A DNA stretch of 64,000 nt from Antedon mediterranea (Eukaryota; Echinodermata; Crinoidea; Comatulida; Antedonidae): assembly GCF_964355755.1 (NCBI RefSeq), contig NC_092678.1:25214365-25278364 (forward strand). Direction: 5' to 3'. How positions within the stretch are numbered: the first letter of the stretch is position 1; each line of letters opens with the position of its first letter. This document shows, one piece after another, positions 1 through 11,307 of the stretch. A program made the position numbers and the translations under genes. A model generated the notes under the pieces. That model made no database searches and was not told the origin of the DNA. It saw only the letters and a list, made by a program, of their open reading frames with translations.

Positions 1-490
1 AAACGTTACCTTAGACTTAAGGTTAGTAACTAAGCTAAGATGACTTCCGATGCTAACAAACGTTACCTTAGACTTAAGGTTAGTAACTAAGCTAAGATGA
101 CTTCCGATGCTAACAAACGTTACCTTAGACTTAAGGTTAGTAACTAAGCTAAGATGAATTACGATACTAACAAACGTTACCTTAGACTTAAGGTTAGTAA
201 CTAAGCTAAGATGACTTACGATACTAAAAAACGTTACCTTAGACTTAAGGTTAGTAATTAAGCTAAGATGACTTCCGATGCTAACAAACGTTACCTTAGA
301 CTTAAGGTTAGTAACTAAGCTAAGATGACTTCCGATGCTAACAAACGTTACCTTAGACTTAAGGTTAGTAACTAAGCTAAGATGACTTACGATATTAACA
401 AACGTTACCTTAGACTTAAGGTTAGTAACTAAGCTAAGATGACTTACGATACTAACAAACGTTACCTTAGACTTAAGGTTAGTAACTGCA
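1..490. repeat. 57-bp tandem satellite, about 8.6 copies
   Basis: A 57-bp unit beginning AAACGTTACCTTAGACTTAA repeats head to tail from the window edge to about 490, with few substitutions (TTCCGATGC versus TACGATAC variants). It lies in the MOV10 intron upstream of the first exon seen. Each unit contains CTTAAGGTTAGTAAC, which resembles a splice donor (AAG|GTTAGT) on the MOV10 sense strand. The array probably continues to the left of the window. Confidence 0.95.
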
Positions 491-815
491 CCGGTGCTGG
501 TTTAAGTACAAGAACTTATAATTATAGTATTTCTTTATGTAATGATAAACAATGAAAATATTTATCCCAAATTTATATTTATTTTGCACTAGGACACAAC
601 GCAAGGACAAATGACCTATCGTTGTAAATGGTCATTGGTCAATTACTTATACATCCTTGCATTGTATTTTCATGAGAACCAACCTTCAAAATATTTATTA
701 AAAATAGATAAAAATAATACTACTATTGTTCTGAAAATTAATAACTGTAAACAATGACCTTTTTTTGTCTTAAACTTTTGTGAAAAACTTGTTATTACTA
801 AATTATTTTCTTAAG

Positions 816-3800
816 GTACCTGGGTTGGCTGAGAATCGCCCTTCAGTACTAAAAGGAGATCACTTATTTGCGATTTCTAAAGACAATCCAACCAAGCGTT
901 ACACAGGTTATGTACACCGAATAGAAATGGAAGAACTTGTGTTGGGATTTGATGCAACGTAAGTTTTAACTTTGTTTTAAATTATTAATGTTGACACTGT
1001 TATATAATAAATACTTTATTTCAACACGGAAAAGCTTGTTTACCATAAAGGTGTTCTTCTACAAGGCCGTGATCAACTTATAGTAAAACAAACAGGCAAA
1101 GGGGTGTAATGTCTCCTCTATTATATCAAGTATCAAGTATAATCTTTATTCGTTCCCACAAGGAGAAAATTTACATTGCTCGTCTTCAAATACATCATAA
1201 TTACAATATATAAAATAACATGACAATACAACAATACCAATATTAAAAACTCACAACAAGAACATATTATTACATATTATTTCATGGTGCTCATCTGGAT
1301 GAATGTCGCTGATGTCTCCTGATACCTGTGGGCAGAAAGGAGAAAAGATATCGGTTTGTGTCAGCAGCCGCGGATCGCAATCTTCCACTACGAGCACTCC
1401 TGAGACTGCCTAAATCGGAATTCACAGGATGACTTTCATCCCTCAACACCATCCCAAAAAGCCTGTCCAGGTTCTCGCAATAAACTGAATCCACCGACTG
1501 CTGACACAAACCAGACATCCTCTCAACCCTTCTTACCACACAATCAATTCTACCCTTATCTCCCTCTGTAACATTTCCACCCCACCCTGCAATACAATAT
1601 TTCCAAACCCCAACAATAATAGACTGATAGAATGTAATCAAAATATTATTATTTACACTGAACTTGTTTAGTTGTCTTAAACAGTACATTCTAGTATTTA
1701 CTTTCTTCATAACGAGATCCAAGTGGTTACTCCACGTCAATTTATTGTTAAATACAACCCCCAAATATTTATATGTTTCCACCCTCTGAATTTGTCTACC
1801 CATTATGTCAACTAGATCACATTTATTCGTTTTCTTTCTAAAATCTATAATCATTTCCTTTGTTTTTTCAACATTCAATTCTAAAAAGTTATCATTACTA
1901 TATTTTACAAAATTATTAATCTCATTTAAATATGAAGTGCAATCGTCCTTCTGAATCAAGCCAATCATCGCCGTATCGTCAGCAAATCGTACAACTGGGC
2001 AAGAATCATATTTAGATCTATAATCACTTGTATACAAGGTAAACAAAAAAGGGGCTAATACAGTGCCTTGTGGCGCACCTGTATTGGAAACACTAACATC
2101 AGAACATACTGTTGGGCTAAGCTTCACATACTGCTTTCTGTTTGTTAGAAAATTCAGAATAAAAAGAATCAAATTAAGGGGAATGGCCATCTTACACAGC
2201 TTATCTACTAGTAAATGGGGTTGAATGGTGTTAAACGCAGAGGAGAAGTCGTAATACATAACACAGGCTGAATTTCCAACCTTTGTTTTATCTAAATGAC
2301 GATACAGCCTTTCAAGTTTAACGACAATCGCATCTTCTGTGCTCCGAGCACTTCTGTATGCAAATTGCATGGGATCAGTATGCGTAGTGACTATTGGTTT
2401 TAAGCATTTTAAAACAATTTTCTCACATATTTTACCTACAACTGATGTTAAGGCAACTGGCCTGAGATCATTCATATACTTAATAACACGGCCTTTTGGA
2501 ATAGGAACAATAGATGATTGTTTCCATGTTTCTGGAAGTGAACTAGTTGTGAAACACAAATTAAAAATAATTGAGAAAATATACGATAACTGCATTGCAC
2601 ATGATTTTAAAATATTTGGTTTAAGTTTATCGGGCCCGGGAGCTTTCTTAGCATTCAAATTTCTAAAATACTTATATACTTCACCCTCATTTGTATCAAT
2701 TTTTATGTCATTTATATTTGATTCAAGCTGACACTTCCGTTCCTTAATTTCTTTTGAAAAATCATATTTGTTAAAACGATTGAAAAATATATTTAATTCA
2801 TTTGCATATTCTTTGTCAATTTTTGGTAGCGATACAGATTTTTGTTTATTATTTATATGTCCACTCATTAACCTCATTCCTTGCCACACCTCTTTCATGT
2901 TATTTTCCGTGAACTTCTTTTCAACTTTATTTTTAAACTTGTATTTTTCTTTACGTATTGCACATTTTAATTCTTTTTGGACCTCTTTTAATTTCGCTTT
3001 ATTACCTTCAGCAAATGCTTTCTGTTTCCGGTTAATAATAATTTTCACATCTTTGGTTATCCATGGTTTATTATTCGCAAACACTTTAACCTTTTTAGTT
3101 GGGATAAGCATATCACTACAAAAGTTTATATATTCAGACACTGTGTCCGTAAGTTCATTCAGATCATTAGCGTTATTAATAAACATCTCCCAGTCCGTAT
3201 CATCAATTGCATCTTGTAGGCGTTCCGTTGCTTCCGCTGTCCATTTCTTTACTTTAATAGTCCTTGGCTTCTCTCGTTTAACTAATGGAATGTATTTCGG
3301 GTTTAGTACGATTAAAAAATGATCTCCCAAGCACGGCCACTGGGTTGAAACATATGCGTTTTTCACGTTTGTGTAGCAAAGGTCTAATATACTTGTTTCG
3401 CGCGTAGGACATGTAACGTGTTGGTAGTAGTACTCGCTTGTCTTCTTCAATGATCCGCGATTAAAATCTCCGTTTATGACAACGAATGCATCGGGCGAGG
3501 TAGCTTCTATGTCGTACAGTACTTCTGCAATCTCTGTCGATGCATTATTAACCAGATTTGTTTTGGGAATATATACAGTAACAATGACAACGTGTGAAAA
3601 TTCCCTGGGTATATAATAGGGGCGTACGCTTACAACAAGAATTTCACAATTTGGTGAGCATCTGTGCTTCTTCACGACTGCGTTATTTTGATGACAATAT
3701 CTTTCGTTGACGTAAATACAGATACCACCACCCCTTTTCTTTCCTGATTCACATGTTCTGTCTCCCCTAAGTAATTTAAAACCATTTATTTCGATATGAG

Positions 3801-6800
3801 AATCATCATGCCTATCCTATTATATACAATATATATGTTGATACTCTCAGTACGTCTCTTGGTAAAAGTAGATATGGATGTTATTTTAACAATGTATGTT
3901 TTAATCATTTATGCTATGCTGATGATTTGGTTGTGTTAGCTCCCTCTGCCTCAGGCCTTCAAAAACTGGTTAACACGTGTGTTGGTTTTGCATCTGAGCA
4001 TGATATTATTTATAATAATAAAAAGTCTTAACTGTATGCTGTTTTGTCCAACTATTCGTAAAATCTATGGGGTTGACTGTATTGGGTGATAAGGCGCTGG
4101 AGTATGTTGATCATTTTACGTACTTATTTTAACTTCGAATCTAAGAGATGAAGCAGATATAAAACGCCAATATACATGTAGATCTCTATGTATTAGAGGT
4201 AATGTTTTATGTAGGAAATTTTCATACTGCTCCAAATCAATCAAAGGTTTTTTGTTCAGATTATATTGTATTAACATGTACTGTTCTCCTTTATGGTCTA
4301 ATCATTTTTAAAAAGATATCAACCGACTTAAAGTTTGTTATAATGATGCTTTCCGGAGGTTGTTGGGACAACCCAGATTTGTTAGTGCGAGGAATTTGTT
4401 TGTGGAAAACAATATTCCATCATTTTATGAATATTTGAGGATTTCGACTTACCGATTTCTTACAAGAATAATGAAAAGCGAAAACAGAATGTTAATTTCT
4501 ATATATAAATATTTGTTGATGGATTCAAACATGTACTACAAATGGAGAGAGGCATTATATACCAATAGATAAAAGTTTTTGTCCTCTCTCCTTCATCTTT
4601 TTTTTGTAATGTATAATACCATATGGACAATTGTCTGAAATAAAAGTTGAATTGAATTACAAATATAAAAAAAATAACAAATGAGAGAACAAAATATATA
4701 AGCCGAAACCTTACATTTATGCTAGGAGTACAAAATAAATTACCCCAATAATTTTTAAGTATTTGTGATAGTTTATTACCATTAGTTAGGGTCTAATGTA
4801 AAGCACCTAGAGGGGTCAGTGATCCATTAGGCACTATATAAATATTGTTTGTTATTGTTATTATTATCTTTAACTAACAAAGTTTTAAGATTTCTACATA
4901 ATCATCAATCACTTAAGAAATTTGAATTTGACAAAATATTTTATTTTTGTTTTATTAGGTTTGTGAGTTCTTTCATTAAACACATGAAAGTTACAATAGA
5001 GTTTACATTCAATCGTCTACCTTTAAAGTTGCAACATCTAGCTGTCACTAAGGCCATTCCAAACCAGCTTACAACCGCACTCTTTCCCAGTGAAGAAACT
5101 AGTTCAAAGAGAGGAAAGCTTTATGAATCAAAAAAACGCATGTAAGTAAAATAGAATAGAATCAGTATTATTTATGCAACTCTCCCAACATCAGACTTCC
5201 AAAAAAAGTTATTTCGGAACGAAACTTTTAACTGCAACACAAACGTTTATTTGATTGACGTCTGCTGACCTTGAGCCAACTACACTGCAGCAATGTTTAA
5301 ATTGATTGCCAGTGCCCATTGCATTTTTTAGGCCACTCACATTTAAACGACTTTAAATATATTTTGAAATAAAATGGTTATTTGGTGCTATACAGTAGAA
5401 ACAAACCATAACAATAAAAGACTTCTTGAATACCAGAAATATTTTCATAAAATAATAACATTCTGTTTTGAAGGCTCCTGTTTGATCGAAGTCTAGAAAC
5501 TAATCCAGAACAATGTGCAGCTGTTAGGCACATCACAGAAGGGGTGTCAAGACCAGCCCCTTACCTTGTGTTTGGACCCCCTGGTACTGGCAAGACTGTT
5601 ACCATTGTGGAAGCTATTAGACAGGTTAGTAGATTACCACACATATTTGTACATTTGGAACAATACTTGCCTTATTTGCTTTAAAGATGTATTGTCCCCC
5701 TGAAAAATACTTTTTGCAATTTTTTTTGTTGAATATGCCATTTTAATGTCACATAATATTTATCCACTTTGAACAAAAATTGGATATAAACAAAATTTAT
5801 TTATCTGAGAAAAGAAATTGTCAAATTGGCTGCCAGCCAATGGATTTTTGGTTGAATTTAACTTTTTATTATGTTATTTTATAAGTGAAAACATTATTTT
5901 TTTTTTCATTTTTTTTTTCTACGGAAGTGATTAACTTTATTAAAACTATGAGTATGAAATAACTTATTCAAAGTCTGATTTATTTGATCTTCATATTTGA
6001 TGTTTTTTGGGGGACAAAACATCTTTTAAACAAGCTACTAAACTTTTTTTTTTATAGGTGTATAGTAAATTAGAAAATAGCGTTATCTTGGCGTGTGCTC
6101 CGTCTAACAGCGCTGCAGATCTGATAGCAGCAAGGATATTGAAACATGGTACTGTTGCTAAGTCTACAATGTTCCGCATGAATGCCCGCAGTCGTCACAT
6201 GGGCACCGTTGATACAGTTCTTTTGGTTTGTTTATAGTATAATGTATATTTGTTTTTGTGTGAATTAGGAACACATTGTTTTTATTTTAGACTAACTATT
6301 TGAGATAGGTAGCTTTACTCTCATTCACATGAGGTGATCTCTCAGTACTCTCTTTGAAATAAGATAAGGATTGCCCCTTTCCATGCTAACCCTAGTAGAC
6401 ATGTTATAGACAATATTCATTTCTTTTACATAAGTGAACATGTATAGAATTTTTTGAGAATAAATAATATTATAAATGCACTAATATAAAAATATATATA
6501 TTTTTATATAACTTTTTTGACAATAAAGAAGGAGATATTTGTACTTAATACACTTTTAAGTGATCATTTTGATTATGATGTCATAATCATGAAATATTTT
6601 GATATTGTTTCTACAGGATTCTGGATGCTGCAACTATAAAGATGGTGAAAATTATTTTCCTGCCAAAGAAATAATACAAAATTATAGAGTAGTAGTGACT
6701 ACACTCTGCACAGCAGGAAGGTTAGTCCACCTTTCAATAATAATGGTACAGTATTTAAGTTTTATGAGAAAAGAGTTTTTTTTTCACTCTAAATTTAAAC

Positions 6801-9800
6801 TTCTTGTTGTTTTTTCTAGACTTGCACAGGCTGGTTTTTCAAGAGATCACTTCACTCACATTTTCATTGATGAGGCAGGCCATGCTCAGGAACCTGAGGC
6901 CATCATACCTATTTTCAACTTGCTGAACCCAGACAATCCTCATGGAGGGCAACTTGTACTGGCTGGAGACCCAAAACAACTTGGTCCTGTGCTTCGCTCT
7001 TCCTACGCCATCAAGTACGGCCTGGGTATGAAATTTCTTTTTTTTCTTGCACAAGAAAACATTAACAAATGTAACTGCAGTATACATGCTTGCATTGCTA
7101 ATGTTTCTCATCCTGGTCCTGCTAGGAAGATCAGCCCACACTACAACAAAGTTTTTTACATTTGTTTTTTATTTTGTGTTTTCTATTGAGCACGGCCTTA
7201 CTGAAAAACAACTTTCAGTTGAGTTAAATATCCATGAATGAATAAAGCTTATTATTATTATTATTATTAAGTATTGAACACTTTTTTGTATATGATTTCA
7301 GCTACGTCTTTATTGGAGAGGTTAATGAATTCAAATCCATTGTACACCCGTAAGGAAGAAGGTGAACACTACAATCCAAAGGTTTTGACAAAGTTACTGA
7401 AAAACTATCGATCGCATCCCAGTATTTTGGAGTTGCCGAATGAGCTGTTTTATGACAATGAGCTTCAAGCCAATGCTGATAAATTCATGAGAGAAACAAT
7501 GTGTACCTGGGAAGAACTACCAAAGAAGGTAAGATGCATGTGGGTTTTCTATACCAAATGGTGTGAATGTCTTATCTTCCCCTTGCTCATTGAACTTAAT
7601 AATAATAATAACACCCATTTTGAATTTACCTAATTTTGAGAGCTGAATACTTGGATGATTAGTGTTCTTGTCAATATGAAATCAATATATAAAACCTAAC
7701 CTGATTCTAGGTTTCATTTATATATATTTATTCAGTGATAACAATAATAACTGGGGCCTGCACTAAAAGCAAAAGTTTGTCTAGACAATACATACATGAA
7801 AAGAAATATAAAACAATAACATAAGTAAAAAAGAAAGAGATAAAATATAGAGCATAACAAATGTTTAAATGGCTAATAGGTAGCGTTTTATAGATTTTTG
7901 GATCAAACTTATGCCTGAAACTTTGTTTAAATATCATAGATTTAACCCTTTTTTAATTGATGATAATGTAATATGTTGTATTCTGATATAAATATGTATC
8001 TCTCGCAGAATTTCCCAATGATTTTCCATGGTGTGGACGGCAATGACGAGCGGGAAGGGAATAGTCCGTCATTTTTCAACAAAAGTGAAGCTGCTACTGT
8101 TCTGGATTACGTGGACAATCTAATGAAAGGAAAGCATTCTGGGAAGAAGATACAACAGGCTGACATTGGCATTATATCCCCATACCGCAAACAGGTAAGA
8201 TTGGCCTACCAATCCAAGGGTCCTGGGTTCAAGTCCTGTCATGTCAGAATTTGTCCTAATGACAAATTACAACTCCACTCCCAAAGACTTGTAATAAGAC
8301 TTTTTTATGTAGAGCATCTTGTGTATATGTTTGTCTTGTGAACAGGATTGCCACCTTTAAGAAGGATAGTGAATGAATTCACTTATGTAATTTGCCTAAA
8401 TATTTACAAAACAAAGTACAGTATAGTTTTTCATGAGTCCAATTTTGATAGACTCATGTGTAAATTTTTGTATGGCTCTTCTCTACTCTTAAGCCTTGTC
8501 TACAACTTTAACTTTATGTGACAAAAAATGTGATATGCCCATATATGGACATGATGCCATATCACTACTATATCTGGGCATATCACTACCATATTTGGGC
8601 ACATCACACTTTTTGTCAAACTAGTTTGGTAGTGTAGACAGAGAGCTTAAGCTTCATCAAACAAAAAAGTAAATAATTAATAAGTTTTGTTTTACTAACT
8701 GTGTTTTGGTTCAGGTTCAAAAGATACAAAAGGCCCTTAAGAGTCGTAATTATAAAGACATCAAAGTAGGCTCCGTGGAGGAATTTCAAGGTCAGGAAAG
8801 ACTCGTCATCATCGTTTCAACAGTTCGTAGCAACAAAGAAGACTACTTGAAAATTGACAGAGATTTCAAACTGGGCTTCTTAGACAACCCTAAGGTATTT
8901 TTAGTTTAAATTTCACAAATTTTAATTCAATTTTTTTTTTCTGTGCCCTCCTATTTATGATGTATCTTTTTTCAATCTGTATACATTTTCAATATTTATT
9001 AATTTAATTTTTTTTTTATTAAAAAAAATATGTAATTAAGTAAAGTTTATATTTACTAGTCAACGCAAGAAGGTGTCATTATTTGTACATTAATTTAAAT
9101 ATAACATATATTTTTAAAACAGAGATTTAACGTTGCGATTACTCGTGCAAAAGCATTGCTGATTGTTGTTGGAAACCCAGTAGTGCTGAGCAAAGATAGC
9201 AATTGGAAAAGGTTAGTGTATGACTTAATTTGAACAATGTTTCTGTTCAATTTATTGATTAATTAATTCATCAAACAACAGTCTAATCAAATCAAATCTT
9301 TATTCGTGTTGTGTCCGTTGGATATTGTGTTCTGCCAACAGAGCAAACAGAATTTCTATGGTTTTTTCTTAAATAAATGATACTTGACTTGACTTACTCT
9401 GATTGATTAATTGATGTGGTTTTTTTTTATCAGATTGATTAAATTCTGTAAAGACAATGGCGGTACCAGAGGTGAACTGTTTCACATTGATGATGATGAA
9501 GAAACTTTATTGAGGCAATTTGACAGATTGCGTCTCACGGCTAAAGGTTAGAGTCTATAGGTCTTAAGCTCTGTCTACACTATCAAACTAATTTGACAAA
9601 AAAAGTGTGATGTGCCCAAATATGGTAGTGATATGCTTAAATATCATCATGTCCATATATGGGCATTTTTATAGTGTAGACAGAGCTTTATATGTATTCC
9701 TTAAGTAGGGTGGGCTATAGAGCTGTGCAAAGGTGTCATTTTATTTTCTATTTTCCTGATTTACGTTACTTGCACCCAGTAAAGCGTGGTTCCCACTAGA

Positions 9801-10176
9801 GATGCAACGCAAGGACGTATGCGCATTGCAAGCGAGTTGACCAATGACAAGACACTGTTGAAATAATCCATCCCTTGTGATTGGTCAAATCGCTAGTGGG
9901 AACCAAGCTTTACTGTGTGTACTCATTTGTTTCTTTAATTACAATGTTATGATTTGTAATAAAGACGAAAATAGGTATATAGTTAACTAGGTTATATTAA
10001 TTATTTGCGTCAAATCAATTACCGCGTTTTAATTGACATATATCTTTTATTTGTGGAAAACAATTATTAAATAATTATTTGTTTTCATTCATTTCACAGC
10101 TCTTGAAGCAGAGGCAGAAATGGAAATCAGTCACATTGCTCAGCAGAATGAGCCTGAATGGAGATCCGAAATTTAA
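816..10176 (+). CDS. MOV10: MOV10-type RNA helicase (5' part outside window), 12 exons
   Basis: Superfamily 1 (Upf1-like) RNA helicase, known in this family for 3'UTR remodelling, small-RNA silencing and retroelement restriction. Exons: 816-958, 4959-5141, 5474-5624, 6058-6225, 6617-6720, 6820-7025, 7302-7528, 8009-8194, 8715-8894, 9123-9211, 9434-9546, 10100-10176 (TAA). They sum to 1,827 nt, 608 aa, without a stop. Visible motifs: Walker A GPPGTGKT (exon 3), motif II DEAGH and motif [11 protein letters not shown] (exon 6), EEFQGQE (exon 9), VAITRAK (exon 10), and C-terminus EPEWRSEI, close to vertebrate MOV10 EPEWRNEL. The N-terminal CH-rich part lies upstream of the window. All introns are GT-AG. 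The first intron seen is 4 kb because of LINE insertions. The MOV10L1 paralogue is the main alternative; the ending favours MOV10. Confidence 0.93.
1125..3820 (-). mobile_element. 5'-truncated non-LTR retrotransposon (LINE-A, Jockey/CR1-like)
   Basis: Insertion in MOV10 intron, antisense to the gene. The 3' end lies near 1125-1140 (ATCTTTATTCG on the + strand) and the element is cut off near 3820 inside the endonuclease domain. It carries one long uninterrupted EN/RT reading frame. Its 5' edge abuts a second, oppositely oriented LINE remnant. Confidence 0.9.
1291..3816 (-). CDS. LINE-A endonuclease / reverse transcriptase ORF (5' truncated)
   Basis: Open for about 840 codons; a 794-aa stretch starts at a GTG at 3675 but the frame is open upstream to 3816, so no true start is present. 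The APE-type endonuclease part shows [11 protein letters not shown] and the INGDFN motif. The reverse transcriptase shows [38 protein letters not shown] and the catalytic FADD in VRFADDTAM. The C-terminus ends [13 protein letters not shown]. The lack of stops or frameshifts over 2.5 kb suggests a fairly recent insertion. The superfamily call (Jockey/CR1/Rex-like) is from motif style only. Confidence 0.88.
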   Translation of the reverse strand, partial: DRHDDSHIEINGFKLLRGDRTCESGKKRGGGICIYVNERYCHQNNAVVKKHRCSPNCEILVVSVRPYYIPREFSHVVIVTVYIPKTNLVNNASTEIAEVLYDIEATSPDAFVVINGDFNRGSLKKTSEYYYQHVTCPTRETSILDLCYTNVKNAYVSTQWPCLGDHFLIVLNPKYIPLVKREKPRTIKVKKWTAEATERLQDAIDDTDWEMFINNANDLNELTDTVSEYINFCSDMLIPTKKVKVFANNKPWITKDVKIIINRKQKAFAEGNKAKLKEVQKELKCAIRKEKYKFKNKVEKKFTENNMKEVWQGMRLMSGHINNKQKSVSLPKIDKEYANELNIFFNRFNKYDFSKEIKERKCQLESNINDIKIDTNEGEVYKYFRNLNAKKAPGPDKLKPNILKSCAMQLSYIFSIIFNLCFTTSSLPETWKQSSIVPIPKGRVIKYMNDLRPVALTSVVGKICEKIVLKCLKPIVTTHTDPMQFAYRSARSTEDAIVVKLERLYRHLDKTKVGNSACVMYYDFSSAFNTIQPHLLVDKLCKMAIPLNLILFILNFLTNRKQYVKLSPTVCSDVSVSNTGAPQGTVLAPFLFTLYTSDYRSKYDSCPVVRFADDTAMIGLIQKDDCTSYLNEINNFVKYSNDNFLELNVEKTKEMIIDFRKKTNKCDLVDIMGRQIQRVETYKYLGVVFNNKLTWSNHLDLVMKKVNTRMYCLRQLNKFSVNNNILITFYQSIIVGVWKYCIAGWGGNVTEGDKGRIDCVVRRVERMSGLCQQSVDSVYCENLDRLFGMVLRDESHPVNSDLGSLRSARSGRLRSAAADTNRYLFSFLPTGIRRHQRHSSR
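3840..4640 (+). pseudogene. Decayed 3' end of a second LINE (LINE-B)
   Basis: The + strand encodes, in shifting frames, an RT palm piece [19 protein letters not shown] (about 3910-3975) and a typical C-terminal RT tail ending in [14 protein letters not shown] and [13 protein letters not shown] (about 4335-4440). Several stops and frameshifts interrupt it. The end at about 4640 is AATAAAAGTTGAATTGAATT. It is a different family from LINE-A, which shares its left boundary in opposite orientation. Confidence 0.75.
7080..7270 (+). repeat. Retroposon 3' tail with (TTA)n
   Basis: MOV10 intron segment ending ATGAATAAAGCTTATTATTATT, followed by pure TTA units just before the next acceptor. Such short repeats are typical of CR1/L2-type retroposon tails. 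No coding remnant is visible, so the family cannot be named. Confidence 0.35.
8203..8405 (+). mobile_element. tRNA-related SINE (family C), copy 1
   Basis: Begins a few bases after the donor of the MOV10 exon at 8009-8194. It contains a B-box-like GGGTTCAAGTCCT (8225-8237) and a body ending GAATGAATTCACTTATGTAA. An inverted, 5'-truncated copy lies at 28672-28776 in ORC5, which shows it is a dispersed repeat. Confidence 0.65.
8491..8648. mobile_element. TA-MITE copy 1
   Basis: In MOV10 intron. The left TIR is degenerate (AAGCCTTGTCTACAACTTTA); the right TIR reads TTGGTAGTGTAGACAGAG. Inner sequence has CATATATGGACATGATG and two CCATATTTGGGCA-type units. Confidence 0.85.
9566..9688. mobile_element. 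TA-MITE copy 2
   Basis: In MOV10 intron. Left TIR AAGCTCTGTCTACACTATCA, right TIR ATAGTGTAGACAGAGCTT followed by TA. The right arm lost the AAACTTTATG segment. Confidence 0.88.
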
Positions 10177-10328
10177 AGTGTTGAAAATCAGTATTGCATG
10201 TGGTTTATGGTATCTACTGTAAAGCAACACAATTACATATTATAGCATTATTGCACGGTTATGGTGTTGACTCGGAATATGACAATCATATAGTGGTGTG
10301 GCTAGATCTTTTTTCAATTTATTTTAAG

Positions 10329-10506
10329 GGTGTTTGGCGCAGTGTGTTGGGCGTTGGACTACTGATCGTGAGATCGCGGTTCGATTCCATCTCTGCCGCA
10401 TTGCTTGTATCCTTAGGCAAGATACTTTACTTACGTTTGCCTCTCTCCACCCAAGTGTATATTTATAGAAAATGTTCTATAAATGCCGGGATAGTGTCGT
10501 ACCATT
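10329..10506 (+). mobile_element. tRNA-derived SINE (family A), copy 1
   Basis: tRNA-like head with B-box CGGTTCGATTCC (10377-10388), then the body words GGCAAGATACTTTACTTACG and TTGCCTCTCTCCACCCAAGT. These body words are shared with the inverted copy at 60612-60845 and resemble a central motif I recall from other deuterostome SINEs. It lies 150 bp past the MOV10 stop, so it may be part of the 3'UTR. Confidence 0.8.
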
Positions 10507-10786
10507 AGAGACATGATAGAGACATGATAGAGACATGATAGAGACATGATAGAGACATGATAGAGACATGATAGAGACATGATAGAGACATGATAGAGAC
10601 ATGATAGAGACATGATAGAGACATGATAGAGACATGATAGAGACATGATAGAGACATGATAGAGACATGATAGAGACATGATAGAGACATGATAGAGACA
10701 TGATAGAGACATGATAGTGACATGATAGTGACATGATAGAGACATGATAGAGACATGATAGAGACATGATAGAGACATGATAGTGA
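10507..10786. repeat. 11-bp minisatellite, about 25 copies
   Basis: The unit AGAGACATGAT repeats almost perfectly, with a few GTGACATGAT variants near the right end. Because 11 is not a multiple of three, all three minus-strand frames stay open across it, giving artefactual Ser/Leu/Met/His-rich reading frames. Confidence 0.95.
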
Positions 10787-11307
10787 ACCATGTCATGCAA
10801 TTAATACAATACTAAGTACAAAACACCAAGGTAGATTGTTAAAAACTTGCTTTATTTTTAACCAATTAATTAATTTTTTTAATTGAAAATGTTTAATTGA
10901 TTGAATATTTTAAAATAAATTTAAAAACCTCATATATTACATTTTAATGTCTAGTTTATACTACTATATTTAAACTGGAAATTCAATTTATAGAATTTTA
11001 AAATAATAATTTTTGAAATAAAACTATTTTAATATTCAGTGTTTAAGATAATTAAATATTTGACTGAATTGTGAATGATATTTTAAAAACATTTTTGGAT
11101 TTATGAATAAGAATGTTTATATTTTTGTCTCGGAATAAATAGTTATAATATTGGTGATAGTCAGTTGTTTTAAACTTCAATCTGCCTTACTATAAAGTTG
11201 ATCAAGTAAAATATATAAGTTAATTACAAGAAGTTCCAGAATATTTTCAATAGCTTATATGTGTACCAGACTTCCTTATATGTATACCAGACTTCCTTAT
11301 ATAGATA
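10787..11307. other. AT-rich intergenic, between convergent MOV10 and otopetrin
   Basis: No gene, tRNA or coding remnant seen. The sequence is very AT-rich and contains AATAAA-like words on both strands, as expected for two facing 3' ends. A 21-bp piece (ATATGTGTACCAGACTTCCT) is nearly duplicated at about 11258-11300. Confidence 0.6.

Noticed and set aside
1-490. CRISPR array
   Set aside because: Repeats are contiguous with no unique spacers, in a eukaryotic intron; plain satellite. The same applies to 32938-33956 and 38821-39294.
2339-3322. Plus-strand ORFs of 130 and 184 aa
   Set aside because: Antisense shadows of the LINE-A reverse transcriptase; no family features.
10431-10800. Three overlapping minus-strand ORFs rich in Ser-Leu-Cys-His-Met
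   Set aside because: They are the three frames of an 11-bp minisatellite with no stop in the unit; no start context or homology.
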